Positions 1 to 8,855 are shown, numbered from the stretch's first letter. The stretch: DNA of 64,000 bases from an uncultured Pseudoteredinibacter sp. (GCF_947502065.1 NZ_CANMYE010000002.1:1-64000), one strand, 5' to 3'. A program made the numbers and translations. The notes: generated by a model from the letters alone, not told the origin.

Positions 1-79
1 AAAATATAAAAACTTCCACCCAGAGCACTGGCGGGTACCTTATTGCCTATTGACTGGTTAATGGCTCATATGTGTTAGC

Positions 80-493
80 CTAGCAATCTGGACCATAGTT
101 GTTTACCTCAATTTCAAGCCCAGTTGCTTCTTGTAAAAGGTCAATTTTCTCTTTAAACCAATCAAGCGCTTCGTTTTTATATATCTTTGACTCAAGGATA
201 GGAAGAACCCCACCCTTACCTTTGTACTCGACTTCCAGTGCGACCCAGCCCATACCTTTAGCGCGAGTCATGTAGTTGATGGATAATTTTTCTACTTTGC
301 ATAATTCAATAGTGACTGCCTTTTTCTTTTTATAAAAGCCAAAGCGACTTGAATCATGCCAGCCAATTAGGTGCCAAAGCTTTACGCCTTTTGCTGCAGC
401 CTCAATTTCTTCTGGAGCTTTCCAAAGATAACCTTGTGCTTGCATAAGCTCTAAAGGACTCTTAGTTTTTTCATCAATCGTAATTATCTTCAT
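80..493 (-). CDS. Hypothetical protein, 137 aa
   Basis: I do not recognise this protein. It has an ATG start and codes for 137 residues rich in Lys and Glu, with no signal peptide and no membrane segment. The composition suggests a small soluble alpha/beta protein, with amphipathic stretches at about residues 55-75 and a probable C-terminal helix at about 105-125. No Cys/His metal cluster or catalytic motif is visible. It stands alone on the minus strand at the left edge of the window, next to a gene-poor stretch that contains a hairpin, an inverted repeat and a LexA box. A good ORF length with ordinary composition supports a real gene, but the function is unknown. Confidence 0.55.
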   Translation of the reverse strand: MKIITIDEKTKSPLELMQAQGYLWKAPEEIEAAAKGVKLWHLIGWHDSSRFGFYKKKKAVTIELCKVEKLSINYMTRAKGMGWVALEVEYKGKGGVLPILESKIYKNEALDWFKEKIDLLQEATGLEIEVNNYGPDC

Positions 494-681
494 GATTCTT
501 TAAAGGGCATAACGCCTACCACTCATGCGTCGCGGTTTTTTGCGACGTCTTGAGCTGGGTCTTGTTGCGTGGTCGCGATAAAGCTCGTTTTGTTTGGCTT
601 TTAAAACAAAATGATTCATTTGATTTAGCGACTTTATCAAGTAACGAATAATTAAAAAAAGTTTTGATTTTGCGGGCCTAG

Positions 682-750
682 CCGTAAAGCCCCTAAGGTG
701 TCCCTTCAAAACCTTAGCCGGTTTTATGGGCCCCCTTAGGGGCTTTACGG
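682..750. repeat. Perfect 17-bp inverted repeat
   Basis: The arms 682-698 and 734-750 are exact reverse complements (17 of 17). They are separated by 35 bases that contain a further partly paired stretch. Neither end is followed directly by a T-run, so it is not a typical intrinsic terminator. It could be a remnant of a mobile or repetitive palindromic element. Only the pairing itself is seen. Confidence 0.8.
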
Positions 751-817
751 TAAGGATTGTGAGTCGCAACGTCAATTTCCTTATTAGTTTTTCTTGCGAT
801 TAAAACGAATTTACATA

Positions 818-837
818 TACTGTTTAAATATACAGTA
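818..837. promoter_or_regulatory. LexA (SOS) box
   Basis: The 20-bp sequence starts TACTG, ends CAGTA and fits CTGT-N8-ACAG exactly, with an AT-rich centre as in strong enterobacterial LexA sites. No gene directly beside it is convincing: the nearest minus-strand ORF starts at 493, and the first plus-strand gene is kilobases away. The target gene is therefore unknown. The call rests on the operator match only. Confidence 0.6.
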
Positions 838-1281
838 GTTGTAAATTTCTATGTTACACTGCAGTAGAAAATTATTCGTTACGGTACACCGCAACAGCTA
901 AATAAACAGACAGGCAGAATTACAACCAAAAAGCGGACGCGTCTTATTAATTTGGGAATTTAAGAAATAATAGGATGGTGTCCGTTTAACAAGCTAGCTG
1001 CATTCCTTTGTCTAAAGCTCTAATTTATTGTTTTATCTGGGGTTTTACAAGTACTAGAAAAATCATACCGAATTAACGAGACCTGGCGCCTAAAACGTTA
1101 TTACTTGGTTTCTATTTTGCTTTTTCTCTTGCGCAGCATTTTTAGGGTACGCGCAAAATGGCGCTATGTTACTGATTTAGTTCAATCTAGTGTTTTATTA
1201 ATTGTTAATTCCCGAGTTAATAGGAATAGGCCGAGATTAGGGCTTAAAAATTAAAACTGTATAAAAACCCATCAATTACTT

Positions 1282-1671
1282 TTAGGGCTGCCACCATGGG
1301 GCTTTATCTTCTGTGTGCAGCTCTCTGTGGATGCCTTCGCTGTAGGATGTATCGAAGCTGCCTAGGGCTACTGCCACCCACTGTGCCCATTCGCCTTCTG
1401 TGTAGCCCCACTCTAGATTAGAACCGCATTCGCTGCAGAAGCTGCGCTCTACTTTTTCACTGGATTGGTAGCTTTTAATTGTGTCTTGGCCTTTGGTGTA
1501 GCGTAGCTCGCTGCGGCGGATACGGGCATAGGAGGCGAAGGCGGCGCCGTGTTGTTTTTGACACATTTTGCAATGGCAGTGCGATGCGGTAACGGGCTCG
1601 GCCAGTATTTCATACTGGATAGCGCCGCATAGGCAGCTGCCCTGGTAGTGCACGCTGTCTTTATTTGTCAT
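1282..1671 (-). CDS. GFA (glutathione-dependent formaldehyde-activating)/CENP-V fold protein
   Basis: This 129-residue protein is the usual length of the GFA family, whose members carry structural and catalytic zinc ions. The family pattern is clear: an N-terminal GSCLCGAI motif (about residues 11-18), CHCKMC (about 32-37) and FCSECGSN (about 78-85). These supply the six or so cysteines expected to bind zinc. Some GFA enzymes act on S-hydroxymethylglutathione or other glutathione adducts, but most members have no proven substrate. The gene lies about 90 bp downstream of a MarR-family regulator on the same strand and may be transcribed with it. The family call is firm and the reaction is not. 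Confidence 0.85.
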   Translation of the reverse strand: MTNKDSVHYQGSCLCGAIQYEILAEPVTASHCHCKMCQKQHGAAFASYARIRRSELRYTKGQDTIKSYQSSEKVERSFCSECGSNLEWGYTEGEWAQWVAVALGSFDTSYSEGIHRELHTEDKAPWWQP

Positions 1672-1760
1672 TTGTGATCATTATTGTTTTTAGTTTTTGG
1701 TTTGCTTTTCAATTGCGGCGTTCTTTTTAATAGCGATTTTCTTGTTATAGAAAGAGCATA

Positions 1761-2198
1761 TTAAAACGGCGCGCTGCGCAGCAAATCTAAGAAGTGATTG
1801 GCTTCGCTGACTTGTTTACCTAGCTGCTCTTCCACGTCTTGCTGGGCGCTTTGCCACAGTGGGTAGGCTTCGCGCAGCAGCTTTATGCCTTTATCGCTAA
1901 TGCGTAAGCCTCGTTTTCGTACGCCCTCTTCTACCCTTCGCTCTATTAAGCCATCGGCTTCCAGTAGCTTGGCCCCGCGTGTTAGCGAGGTGCGCTCCAT
2001 CCATAATTTATCCGCAAGCTCGGTGATGGAATCGGGCTCTATACGGGCGACCGCCGCCAGCAGGGTGAACTGCGTAATGGTAATACCAAGGGGGCGCAGC
2101 GCACTGTCGTAGCGCCGGGTTATGGCCCTGGCGGCACTTAGGGTACGCACCGCCATGCAGCGCCCAGTTATGTTTTCAATCATCTTTTTATCGCTCAT
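1761..2198 (-). CDS. MarR-family transcriptional regulator
   Basis: A winged-helix regulator of about 145 residues, the usual MarR length. The N-terminal helices (to about 35) and C-terminal helices (about 110-145) would form the dimer interface. The recognition region follows the pattern LADKLWMERTSLTRGAKLL, then the basic wing with RRVEEGVRKRGLRI. I prefer the ATG at 2198. An in-frame GTG at 2213 would add five residues but lies inside the operator-like repeat. The gene is divergent from the RND export operon starting at 2553 and upstream of the GFA gene. The inverted repeat at 2232-2270 and an extra half-site at the start codon suggest autoregulation and control of the divergent operon. 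The ligand is unknown. Confidence 0.9.
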   Translation of the reverse strand: MSDKKMIENITGRCMAVRTLSAARAITRRYDSALRPLGITITQFTLLAAVARIEPDSITELADKLWMERTSLTRGAKLLEADGLIERRVEEGVRKRGLRISDKGIKLLREAYPLWQSAQQDVEEQLGKQVSEANHFLDLLRSAPF

Positions 2199-2206
2199 AC
2201 CGTAGA

Positions 2207-2270
2207 TATACACGATTATCGTTGACTTTCCAATCGTGCATATGCACTATTAGTGTGTATATGCACGATT
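2207..2270. promoter_or_regulatory. Probable MarR operator region
   Basis: Arms 2232-2243 and 2259-2270 are perfect 12-bp reverse complements (AATCGTGCATAT and its complement) separated by 15 bases. A third, near-identical half-site, TACACGATTA, lies at about 2209-2218 next to the regulator's start codon. Position between the marR gene and the divergent export operon is typical of an autoregulatory MarR operator. Binding itself is inferred. Confidence 0.65.
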
Positions 2271-2552
2271 ATAACCGTAAGCACTGCCTACTTACAGAGT
2301 GATATACGGGGCTTAAGGCCTGGGTATTCGGGGCTGCAAAGACATGGATTCGCTGCCGTACGCACACCCAATCGCACTTAAAAAGGCTGCACGAGGAAAG
2401 GTAGCGCTAGGAAGGGCAGCAGCATTAAGAACAAGTGCCTAGCAGCTAGAAGACATTGATTAGTTATTTACGTGCCGGTCTCAGCCATAGGCAAATGGCC
2501 GGCATTGGAAAAACAAGCATTCGAACATGTGAACAATAAGAGGCCTGAGATT

Positions 2553-4964
2553 ATGGCGAGTAGTACGCAAATACCTAAATGGATAGACCGCAGCCTTGCC
2601 TACCCCTGGCTGCTGATTGTTTTGGCGATGGGGCTTATTGCTGCCAGCGCGAGTTTTTTACCCAAGCTTAGCAAGGATACCTCGGCCGATGCTTTTATCG
2701 ATCCGAACTCTAGCGCGCTTATTTATAAAGATAAGGTAGAGCAACTGTTTAGCCTTACCGATCCGATTGTTATTGCGGTCATTGATCAAGATGGCATCTT
2801 TAATGCCGAAAACCTCGCACTGTTAAAGCAACTAAGCGATGGTGTTAAGCAGCTGAAATATGTAGATCCGGATCGGGTAACTAGCCTTGCTACGGAAAAC
2901 AATATCAGCGGTACCGCCGAGGGTTTGATCGTCGAGGGCTTTTTAGATAATGACACCGAGCACTTTAAAGCGCCCGCTAATAGCGAACAACGCGCAGCCG
3001 AGATTCGCACCGCCATTGAAGACTTCCCACTTTATCAAGGTAGCCTAGTTGGCAAAGCGGGCACCGCTACTTTAATTGTAGCCGAGATCTTAAATGAAGA
3101 TGAAGCGCAGCTAGCCTACGATGCGGTGGTAGAGCTGGTAAACAATACCCCTAAGCCAGAGGGCACGGCGGTACATATTGCCGGTGAAGGTGCGGTAGCG
3201 GGCTTTCTTTCTACTTACATCGATCGTGATGCCAGCCGTTTAAACCCCATGGCCGGTTTGATTATCACCATTGTTTTATTGATTGGTTTTGTTTCGCTGC
3301 GGGCCACCTTGCTGCCTAACATTATTGTAGCGGGCACGGTCTTGGGCAGCTTTGGTTTAATGGCGGCTTCTGGTACGTCTTTTTATGTGATTACCAATGG
3401 TTTGGTGGTGAATTTAATTGGGATCTCCGTGGCTGATTCCATTCATATTTTATCGGCCTATTATGGTATTCAGCGAACGCAGCCCAGTATCGATAAAAAG
3501 CAGGCCGTTAAATTAGCCGTTGCCAGCATGTGGCGCCCTGTTAGCTTAACCAGTATTACGACCATTACCGGCTTTCTCGCCCTTTCGGCCAGCGCTACCA
3601 TGCCACCCGTGCAAGCCTTTGGTTTATATGGTGCGCTTGGTGTTGGCTTAGCATGGTTGTATTCATTAACTTTGTTGCCAGCTCTAATGATTTTGTGGCC
3701 GTCCAGTCGTATTCCCCTGCCGTTTCGTAACAACAAGAACCATAGCGATAAACCCAAAGCGGTGGAGCGTTTACTAAATGGTTTTGGTAAAGCCGTTTTG
3801 CATCGCCCTAAGATCACCATTGCTATTGGCGCCTTTGCTTTTGCTATCGGCATAATTGGCGCGGCACAAGTTAAGGTGGATGAAGATAGGATTGAAAACT
3901 TTCAACAAACCGAGCCGGTGTATATCGCCGATAAAGCCATCAATGCGGCCACCGATGGCATCTACAACTTAGATATCCTAGTCGAAACCGATAGCAACGG
4001 TGGCCTATACAGCCCAGCGACACTACATAAAATCGCCGATCTGCAGCAGTATGTAGAAAGCTTATACAGCGTTGGCGGCAGCACATCAATTGTGGATTAT
4101 ATTAAGCAGCTGCACCGCTCGGTAAATGAAGGCAATAAAGATTTTTATAGCATTCCTGACGACCCAAATCTTATTGCACAACTGTTCTTCCTATATGGCG
4201 CCAGTGCCGACCCAACGGATTTTGAAGAGGAGATTGATTACGATCATCGCCAGGCGCTTATTCGGGTACAAGTCAAAGAAGGCAAATACAGCAATAATAA
4301 AATTCTGATTCCCAGTATCGAAAAATACATAGAAGAGCACTTTAATGGCCCAGAAACTCAAGCCACGGTCACTGGCCGTGTCGCCGTGAACTATCACTGG
4401 ATTAAGGGTATCGATCAGTCCACGCTGTTTTCCATCATTATTTCTTTTATCTGTGTTACAGCTACCGCCATGTTGGTTTTTAAATCAATAAGCGCTGGCT
4501 TGCTGGCCGCCACGCCTGTAGGCCTCGCCATATTATTGGTGTATGCCGTAATGGGCTTTAGCGGCATACCGCTAGGTGTTAGCACCTCGATGTTTGCGGC
4601 GATCGCGATTGGGCTGTCTATCGATTTTGCCATCCACACCTTAGACAAGCTGCGTGAGATTGGCCGCGAGCATGGCTTAAGCGCCGAATCACTGATGGCT
4701 TTTTACCCCGATACGGGTCGTGCACTGCTCTTAAATTTTATTGCGGTAGCGGGTGGCTTTGGGGTGCTAATGAGCTCGGAGGTACCACCACTGGTTAAAT
4801 TTGGTGGCCTTGTGGCCGTTGCGGTTTCGGTCGCTTTTCTGTCTTCGCTTAGCCTATTACCTAGCTTGGCACTGTGGCTACAACCCAAAGCGCTATTAAG
4901 CGATAACTCATCAACTGAAGAACATCAGGCCGAAGGAGAATCTTATGAAGCCCAATATAAATAG
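2553..4964 (+). CDS. RND-superfamily (MMPL/SSD-type) exporter
   Basis: About 803 residues from the ATG at 2553, which has AGAGG nine bases upstream. An in-frame GTG at 2472 would add 27 unlikely residues. The layout is the duplicated RND pattern: TM1 at about residues 17-37, a large periplasmic loop, a block of five or six TM helices at about 230-390, a second lone TM at about 440-460, a second periplasmic loop, and a final TM block at about 630-780. The second halves of both blocks carry the family's GISVADSIHIL-like and GLSIDFAIHTL motifs with acidic residues in the membrane. Such single-chain permeases (COG1033 type) export lipids, hopanoids or other hydrophobic molecules. The next two genes encode a LolA-like periplasmic protein and an outer-membrane barrel, suggesting one envelope-spanning export route. 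The substrate is unknown. Confidence 0.88.
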   Translation: MASSTQIPKWIDRSLAYPWLLIVLAMGLIAASASFLPKLSKDTSADAFIDPNSSALIYKDKVEQLFSLTDPIVIAVIDQDGIFNAENLALLKQLSDGVKQLKYVDPDRVTSLATENNISGTAEGLIVEGFLDNDTEHFKAPANSEQRAAEIRTAIEDFPLYQGSLVGKAGTATLIVAEILNEDEAQLAYDAVVELVNNTPKPEGTAVHIAGEGAVAGFLSTYIDRDASRLNPMAGLIITIVLLIGFVSLRATLLPNIIVAGTVLGSFGLMAASGTSFYVITNGLVVNLIGISVADSIHILSAYYGIQRTQPSIDKKQAVKLAVASMWRPVSLTSITTITGFLALSASATMPPVQAFGLYGALGVGLAWLYSLTLLPALMILWPSSRIPLPFRNNKNHSDKPKAVERLLNGFGKAVLHRPKITIAIGAFAFAIGIIGAAQVKVDEDRIENFQQTEPVYIADKAINAATDGIYNLDILVETDSNGGLYSPATLHKIADLQQYVESLYSVGGSTSIVDYIKQLHRSVNEGNKDFYSIPDDPNLIAQLFFLYGASADPTDFEEEIDYDHRQALIRVQVKEGKYSNNKILIPSIEKYIEEHFNGPETQATVTGRVAVNYHWIKGIDQSTLFSIIISFICVTATAMLVFKSISAGLLAATPVGLAILLVYAVMGFSGIPLGVSTSMFAAIAIGLSIDFAIHTLDKLREIGREHGLSAESLMAFYPDTGRALLLNFIAVAGGFGVLMSSEVPPLVKFGGLVAVAVSVAFLSSLSLLPSLALWLQPKALLSDNSSTEEHQAEGESYEAQYK

Positions 4965-5820
4965 AGCAAAATTCCGCAAAGCGCTAAGTTTGAAAAATAG
5001 TGTTTTAAGTATCGCCTTAAGCTTTGCCGCAGCCAGCACACTGCAAGCGGAAGGTGACAGCATAGAGCCAAGCACATTAAGCGCCGATAATATTATCGCC
5101 AAGGTAAACGCTCGCCCGGAAGGTGAGCATGTTATCCGCAACTTCTCTATCGAGCTACGGGATAAAAATGGCCGTACACGCCGCGAAGAAACCATCGCCC
5201 ACCGTCGTTATTTTACCAGCGATAAAGGCGAGCAAGAAAAACGTACCATTATTTTTTATACCGAGCCCAGCCGCGTAAGAGGAACAGGCTTTTTAACTTA
5301 CGATTACGCCAACCCAAATCGCGATGATGATCAGTGGTTGTATCTACCCGCGTTGCGTAAAGTGCGCCGCATATCCGCATCCGATAGAGGCGATTATTTT
5401 CTGGGTACTGATTTCACCTATGAAGAAATCAAAAAAGAGCAAAAAATAGAAGCCAGCGATTATCACTTTAAGCTGCTGGGCGAAAAAGAAATCGATGGAC
5501 GACAACTACTCGTGGTAGAAGGCCTACCCGCCAAGCCACAAATCGCTGAAGAGCTTGGTATATCAAAAGCCATTTGGCATATAGACCCAAGTATTTGGAT
5601 GAGCCGCCTGAGCGAATTTTACGACCAAAACGGTAACCATAGCCGCACCATGCAGCTAGAAGCCGTAGAGGAGATTGACGGCTATCTTAGCAGTAAGCAA
5701 ATTTTTATTAGCAACCACAAAACCGGACACAGCTCGCGCATCCGTTTTTCCAATATAGATTACGCAAGCCCAGTACCCGAAAAACTCTTTACCCAAGCGC
5801 GATTGAGACGCGGCCTATGA
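4945..5820 (+). CDS. LolA-like outer-membrane lipoprotein-sorting family protein
   Basis: This 291-residue protein starts at an ATG preceded by a strong AAGGAGA, inside the last codons of the upstream exporter gene (20-bp overlap). Residues 1-31 form a signal peptide ending near TLQAEG. The mature part matches the LolA-like family commonly coded beside RND/MMPL exporters. It has the typical YTEPSRVRGTGFL, DDQWLYLPALRKVRRI and GTDFTYEEI blocks at about residues 105-170. The half-barrel fold is expected to carry a hydrophobic ligand across the periplasm. Tight overlap with both neighbours supports translational coupling and a shared role. Family assignment is good and the ligand is unknown. Confidence 0.85.
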   Translation: MKPNINRAKFRKALSLKNSVLSIALSFAAASTLQAEGDSIEPSTLSADNIIAKVNARPEGEHVIRNFSIELRDKNGRTRREETIAHRRYFTSDKGEQEKRTIIFYTEPSRVRGTGFLTYDYANPNRDDDQWLYLPALRKVRRISASDRGDYFLGTDFTYEEIKKEQKIEASDYHFKLLGEKEIDGRQLLVVEGLPAKPQIAEELGISKAIWHIDPSIWMSRLSEFYDQNGNHSRTMQLEAVEEIDGYLSSKQIFISNHKTGHSSRIRFSNIDYASPVPEKLFTQARLRRGL

Positions 5821-7217
5821 TTCCTCTATACCCTGCTATACGGGCGCTTAGCCCCCTTCTTTTGGGGGTACGCTTTGTTGTGGCAACATTAATTGTTGGT
5901 TTTCTGTCTGCGCAATTAATGTTGCCCAACAAAGCGCTTTCTCAAAGTCTAGGAGCAAGTAGCCAGATCGATATTAGGCATAGCCTAGATATACGCTACG
6001 CACTGGGCTTTGATAAAGGTGAAACTCAAATAGCCGAAGTCAGCTATAGGCCGGAATTATCTGGCCGCTTAAATGATGGTATCGATTATTTTGTTTCAGC
6101 TAGAGTACGAGCTTTCTCAAGCCAGATGCTTGAGCAGGGCACAATGAGTAATCAAGGCGATAGCCGCTCTCATATCAATCGACGCAGTTTTATTGGCGAT
6201 AATATAGAACTCGAACTCAAGGAAGCCTATGCCGATATCTTTACCTATAATGGCTACCTGCGCATCGGCAAGCAAACCGTGGTATGGGGCCAAGCCGACG
6301 GTTTGCGCGTACTGGATCAGATTAATCCCTTAAATTATCGCGAGTTTATTTTGGGAGATATCGAAGACAGACGCATTGCCTTATGGATGGCCAAGCTAGA
6401 ACACAGCTTTGCGGATATCACCGCAGAATTCATCTGGCTGCCTGATCACAGCTATAACGACAGCCCAAATAGCGGCCCCTTTAAACCCACATCACCACGC
6501 TTGGTACCACGGTTATCCGAGAGTTTTCGCGGTACGGTAATACGACAACCCAGCGATCGCCCTAATCGATTTATCCGTGATGACGATTATGCTTTGCGTC
6601 TTAGCGGCTTTAGCCAAGGCTGGGACTGGTCGCTCAATGCGTTTTATTTTTACGATGATAGTGCCGCGATTGATGTAGAAGGCGAGCTAGGTAGCAAGGT
6701 GATATTAAGCCCCAGCTATAAACGCTCATTACTCCTTGGCGGCAGCGCCTCTAACGCTTTTGACAAACTCACTTTTAGGAGCGAACTGGCCTATCAAACT
6801 AATAAGCACCAGCTGGTAAACAACAAGCCAGGCTTAATCACACTTAACAAAACAGAAAAGTTCGATCAAATCAGCAGCGTATTGGGCCTAGATTATCAAC
6901 TGAGTGCTAATACCCTAATTAGCGGCCAACTGTTTGTAAGCGCCCTACTAGATTCAGGAGATATCGACCAAACATACAACAGCGCCACCCTACTGGCCCG
7001 CCAAGAGCTGCTAAACGATACTATCATTTTGGAAGGCCTAATTATTCACGACCTAGACAAATCCGATGGCTCGCTACAGCTATCAGCCAAATACTACCTA
7101 GACAATGCCATTACATTAAAAGCGGGCATGGATATTTTTTATGGGGATAGAGAAGGTTTGTATGGTCAGTTTAGGGAAGCCAGTAGGATGACGGTGGGGC
7201 TTGAGTATAATTTTTAA
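5817..7217 (+). CDS. DUF1302-like outer-membrane beta-barrel protein
   Basis: A 466-residue protein that overlaps the upstream stop codon by four bases (ATGA). A long signal peptide covers about residues 1-43. The rest is rich in alternating aromatic and polar strands and ends in aromatic EYNF, as expected for a BamA-recognised barrel. The segment LRIGKQTVVWGQADGLRVLDQ (about residues 150-170) resembles the conserved block of DUF1302-type outer-membrane proteins. These are often found with an RND permease and a LolA-like or DUF1329 protein. It probably forms the outer-membrane end of the export system. The signal-peptide coding region contains an unusually long, nearly perfect hairpin (5871-5936). 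Confidence 0.75.
   Translation: MIPLYPAIRALSPLLLGVRFVVATLIVGFLSAQLMLPNKALSQSLGASSQIDIRHSLDIRYALGFDKGETQIAEVSYRPELSGRLNDGIDYFVSARVRAFSSQMLEQGTMSNQGDSRSHINRRSFIGDNIELELKEAYADIFTYNGYLRIGKQTVVWGQADGLRVLDQINPLNYREFILGDIEDRRIALWMAKLEHSFADITAEFIWLPDHSYNDSPNSGPFKPTSPRLVPRLSESFRGTVIRQPSDRPNRFIRDDDYALRLSGFSQGWDWSLNAFYFYDDSAAIDVEGELGSKVILSPSYKRSLLLGGSASNAFDKLTFRSELAYQTNKHQLVNNKPGLITLNKTEKFDQISSVLGLDYQLSANTLISGQLFVSALLDSGDIDQTYNSATLLARQELLNDTIILEGLIIHDLDKSDGSLQLSAKYYLDNAITLKAGMDIFYGDREGLYGQFREASRMTVGLEYNF
5871..5936 (+). repeat. Long hairpin inside the signal-peptide coding region
   Basis: Arm 5871-5895 (25 nt) pairs with arm 5913-5936 (24 nt) over 24 base pairs with a single bulged T and a 17-nt loop. 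A smaller C5/G5 hairpin lies just upstream (5852-5868). Both fall within codons 12-40 of the barrel gene. In the mRNA this would be a very stable structure close to the start codon. Confidence 0.8.
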
Positions 7218-7273
7218 CTTACTAAATAATGAGCCCCAGATCCTCAGCAATATAGAAGCGTAGATCCTTCACA

Positions 7274-8197
7274 TCATAACTCAATCAAAACTAGCTTTAG
7301 TCCCTTTTCAGGCTCAAGCTCCTTAATTTCATCAGCCAACTCTAACTGGCTAATACTTTTTACATTTTCAATGGTCTCGCGAATATCGCGATCGAACTCA
7401 CTAAAAGTAACCTGCTGATTATTGAGTGCCGCGAGGATTACCCCGCCTTCGCGCAAGTAATTAGAACAGCGGCGAAGCAGCTTTTGATAATCGGGCCATC
7501 CTCGGAAGGAGCCCTTCTGGAAAGGTGGTGGATCTAATACAATGATATCGAACTTTGATTGCTTGGCGATTTGGCTATTGGATTTAAGAATATTCTTCTT
7601 CCAGATAGACACTCGCTCATCCAACATCGCGTTTAGCTCGTGGTTATACTGAGCGGTTTTGGTAGCACTGCCACACATATCAACGTTCACGACTTTCTTG
7701 GCGCCACCATGCAAAGCAAATAGAGAGAAAATGGAGGTGTAGGAGAATAAATTGAGTACTCGCTTATCGGCTGCATGCTCCTGCAACCAGGCCCAGCCAC
7801 TGCGCATATCGGGGAATACACCAGTATTGCGGTTCTTCCCGATATTTACCTGGCACTGTATACCCTCGGCCAGCACCGTATCGAATTCCAAAGGCAGCTG
7901 CTGCTCAGCTGAACTGCGCGAGAAAAGCACTTCGTTTTCCACATCCGGCCAAGGACGGGCCTGCAAGATGACAGATTCGATAAAGTCATGCTCCTCAAAC
8001 ACCGCCTGCAAAGCTGCCCTAGCCTCATCGGCTAATTCATCTTCATAACACTGCACAAACAGCACCGGCGGATACCACTCCACATTCAACTCATCCAAAG
8101 ACGGAAAGAATTTACCTCTACCATGGAATACACGGGAGACCTGCGCTGGGTGCTTGCTTAGGTTTTGGGTGATTTCTTGTTGCAGTGGATGTGGCAT
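7274..8197 (-). CDS. Class I SAM-dependent methyltransferase, RlmI/RlmK-like
   Basis: This 307-residue protein resembles the catalytic part of 23S rRNA cytosine/guanine methyltransferases of the RlmI/RlmK group (Methyltrans_SAM family). An N-terminal alpha/beta segment (about 40-110) precedes the Rossmann domain. Motif I is RVLNLFSYTSIFSLFA (about residues 143-158), an acidic NVD follows, and the catalytic-type motif DPPPFQKGSFRGW is near 223. It lacks the N-terminal PUA domain of true RlmI, so the exact RNA target is uncertain. It converges with the barrel gene and is followed upstream by a poorly structured intergenic stretch. The methyltransferase call is firm; the rRNA substrate is inferred. 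Confidence 0.8.
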   Translation of the reverse strand: MPHPLQQEITQNLSKHPAQVSRVFHGRGKFFPSLDELNVEWYPPVLFVQCYEDELADEARAALQAVFEEHDFIESVILQARPWPDVENEVLFSRSSAEQQLPLEFDTVLAEGIQCQVNIGKNRNTGVFPDMRSGWAWLQEHAADKRVLNLFSYTSIFSLFALHGGAKKVVNVDMCGSATKTAQYNHELNAMLDERVSIWKKNILKSNSQIAKQSKFDIIVLDPPPFQKGSFRGWPDYQKLLRRCSNYLREGGVILAALNNQQVTFSEFDRDIRETIENVKSISQLELADEIKELEPEKGLKLVLIEL

Positions 8198-8472
8198 AGC
8201 TCAATATCATACTTTTGAAGAAAACGGCAAAGACGCCCTGAGCTACTAGTTTATATTTGGCATAGAACTAGTGGCAAATAAGGCTTCTGCGATATTATAA
8301 GGTACATATCTTAATATTTATGCAGCTTAGCGGCTTATTTCTCGAGCCGTGTTTATCTGAGGGTATTGAGACAGCGACTAACTATTACGAGACATAGCTA
8401 AGACAAAGCACATACAGTTCACTCGGCCTTATCTCGACTCCGTTGATTAAGTACTGTTGACAAACAGGCCAC

Positions 8473-8691
8473 TCAGAGCCCTGCTTCGACCATACTCTTG
8501 ATCTTGGCAGCCTTCTCGAAATGATCCAATTGATGGGTTTGTATCCACCAGGTGGCAGCTTCCATAAGTAAGTCTGGGTCATTATTTTTGTTTTCAAAAA
8601 ACGCATAAAATGACAAGCCCACCGTTTCACCTTTAGCTTCTATTTTTTTATCACAAACTGCGATTATTTTTTGGCGAAGGTTGTCCCGCAT
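8473..8691 (-). CDS. Small conserved protein (possibly DUF6500)
   Basis: A 72-residue protein with an ATG start. The sequence LRQKIIAVCDKKIEAKGE, then GLSFYAFFENKNNDP and THQLDHFEKAAKIK, looks like a small conserved gammaproteobacterial family that I recall as DUF6500. It is predicted to be helical and soluble, with no signal peptide. A longer overlapping open frame (8385-8630) in another phase has no such character, so this frame is preferred. The function is unknown. Confidence 0.65.
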   Translation of the reverse strand: MRDNLRQKIIAVCDKKIEAKGETVGLSFYAFFENKNNDPDLLMEAATWWIQTHQLDHFEKAAKIKSMVEAGL

Positions 8692-8855
8692 TTGATTCCT
8701 TAAGATTATTAAAAAAGCCTAGATTGATTTATTGCCATTCACTTCTTGTTTAGGCTTAAAAGCCGGCAGCATAGCAAACTGGCATTTGCATACGCCTTAA
8801 GCCGGCATTATTTGACTCGGAGGCAGCATTAAAACGCGGCGGCTATGCTCCTTGC

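Larger units (their letters stand above)
494..1281. other. Gene-poor stretch with LexA box and inverted repeats
   Basis: I see no convincing gene in these roughly 790 bases. A 91-codon open frame at 500-775 on the minus strand runs through a perfect inverted repeat, is very basic and low in complexity, and has no recognisable domain, so I do not call it. Visible items are a short hairpin with 6-bp arms around 528-548, the inverted repeat at 682-750, and a perfect LexA-type operator at 818-837. The stretch from 841 to 1281 is AT-rich, with frequent stops in all frames. Confidence 0.6.

Noticed and set aside
500..775. 91-codon minus-strand ORF
   Set aside because: It passes through a perfect inverted repeat, is extremely basic at both ends and has no recognisable domain or good start signal; it is probably a chance frame.
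494..1100. Integron cassette or attC site near the left edge
   Set aside because: Some sequence near 500-530 (GGCATAACGCC) and 986-992 (GTTTAAC) resembles attC core sites, and a LexA box is typical of intI promoters. However, no matching second core with the right L-box pairing was found and there is no integrase frame, so I do not call it.
8385..8630. 81-codon ORF overlapping the small conserved protein
   Set aside because: It is in another phase of the same strand over a protein with clear family-like sequence; only one can be real and the 72-residue frame is better.
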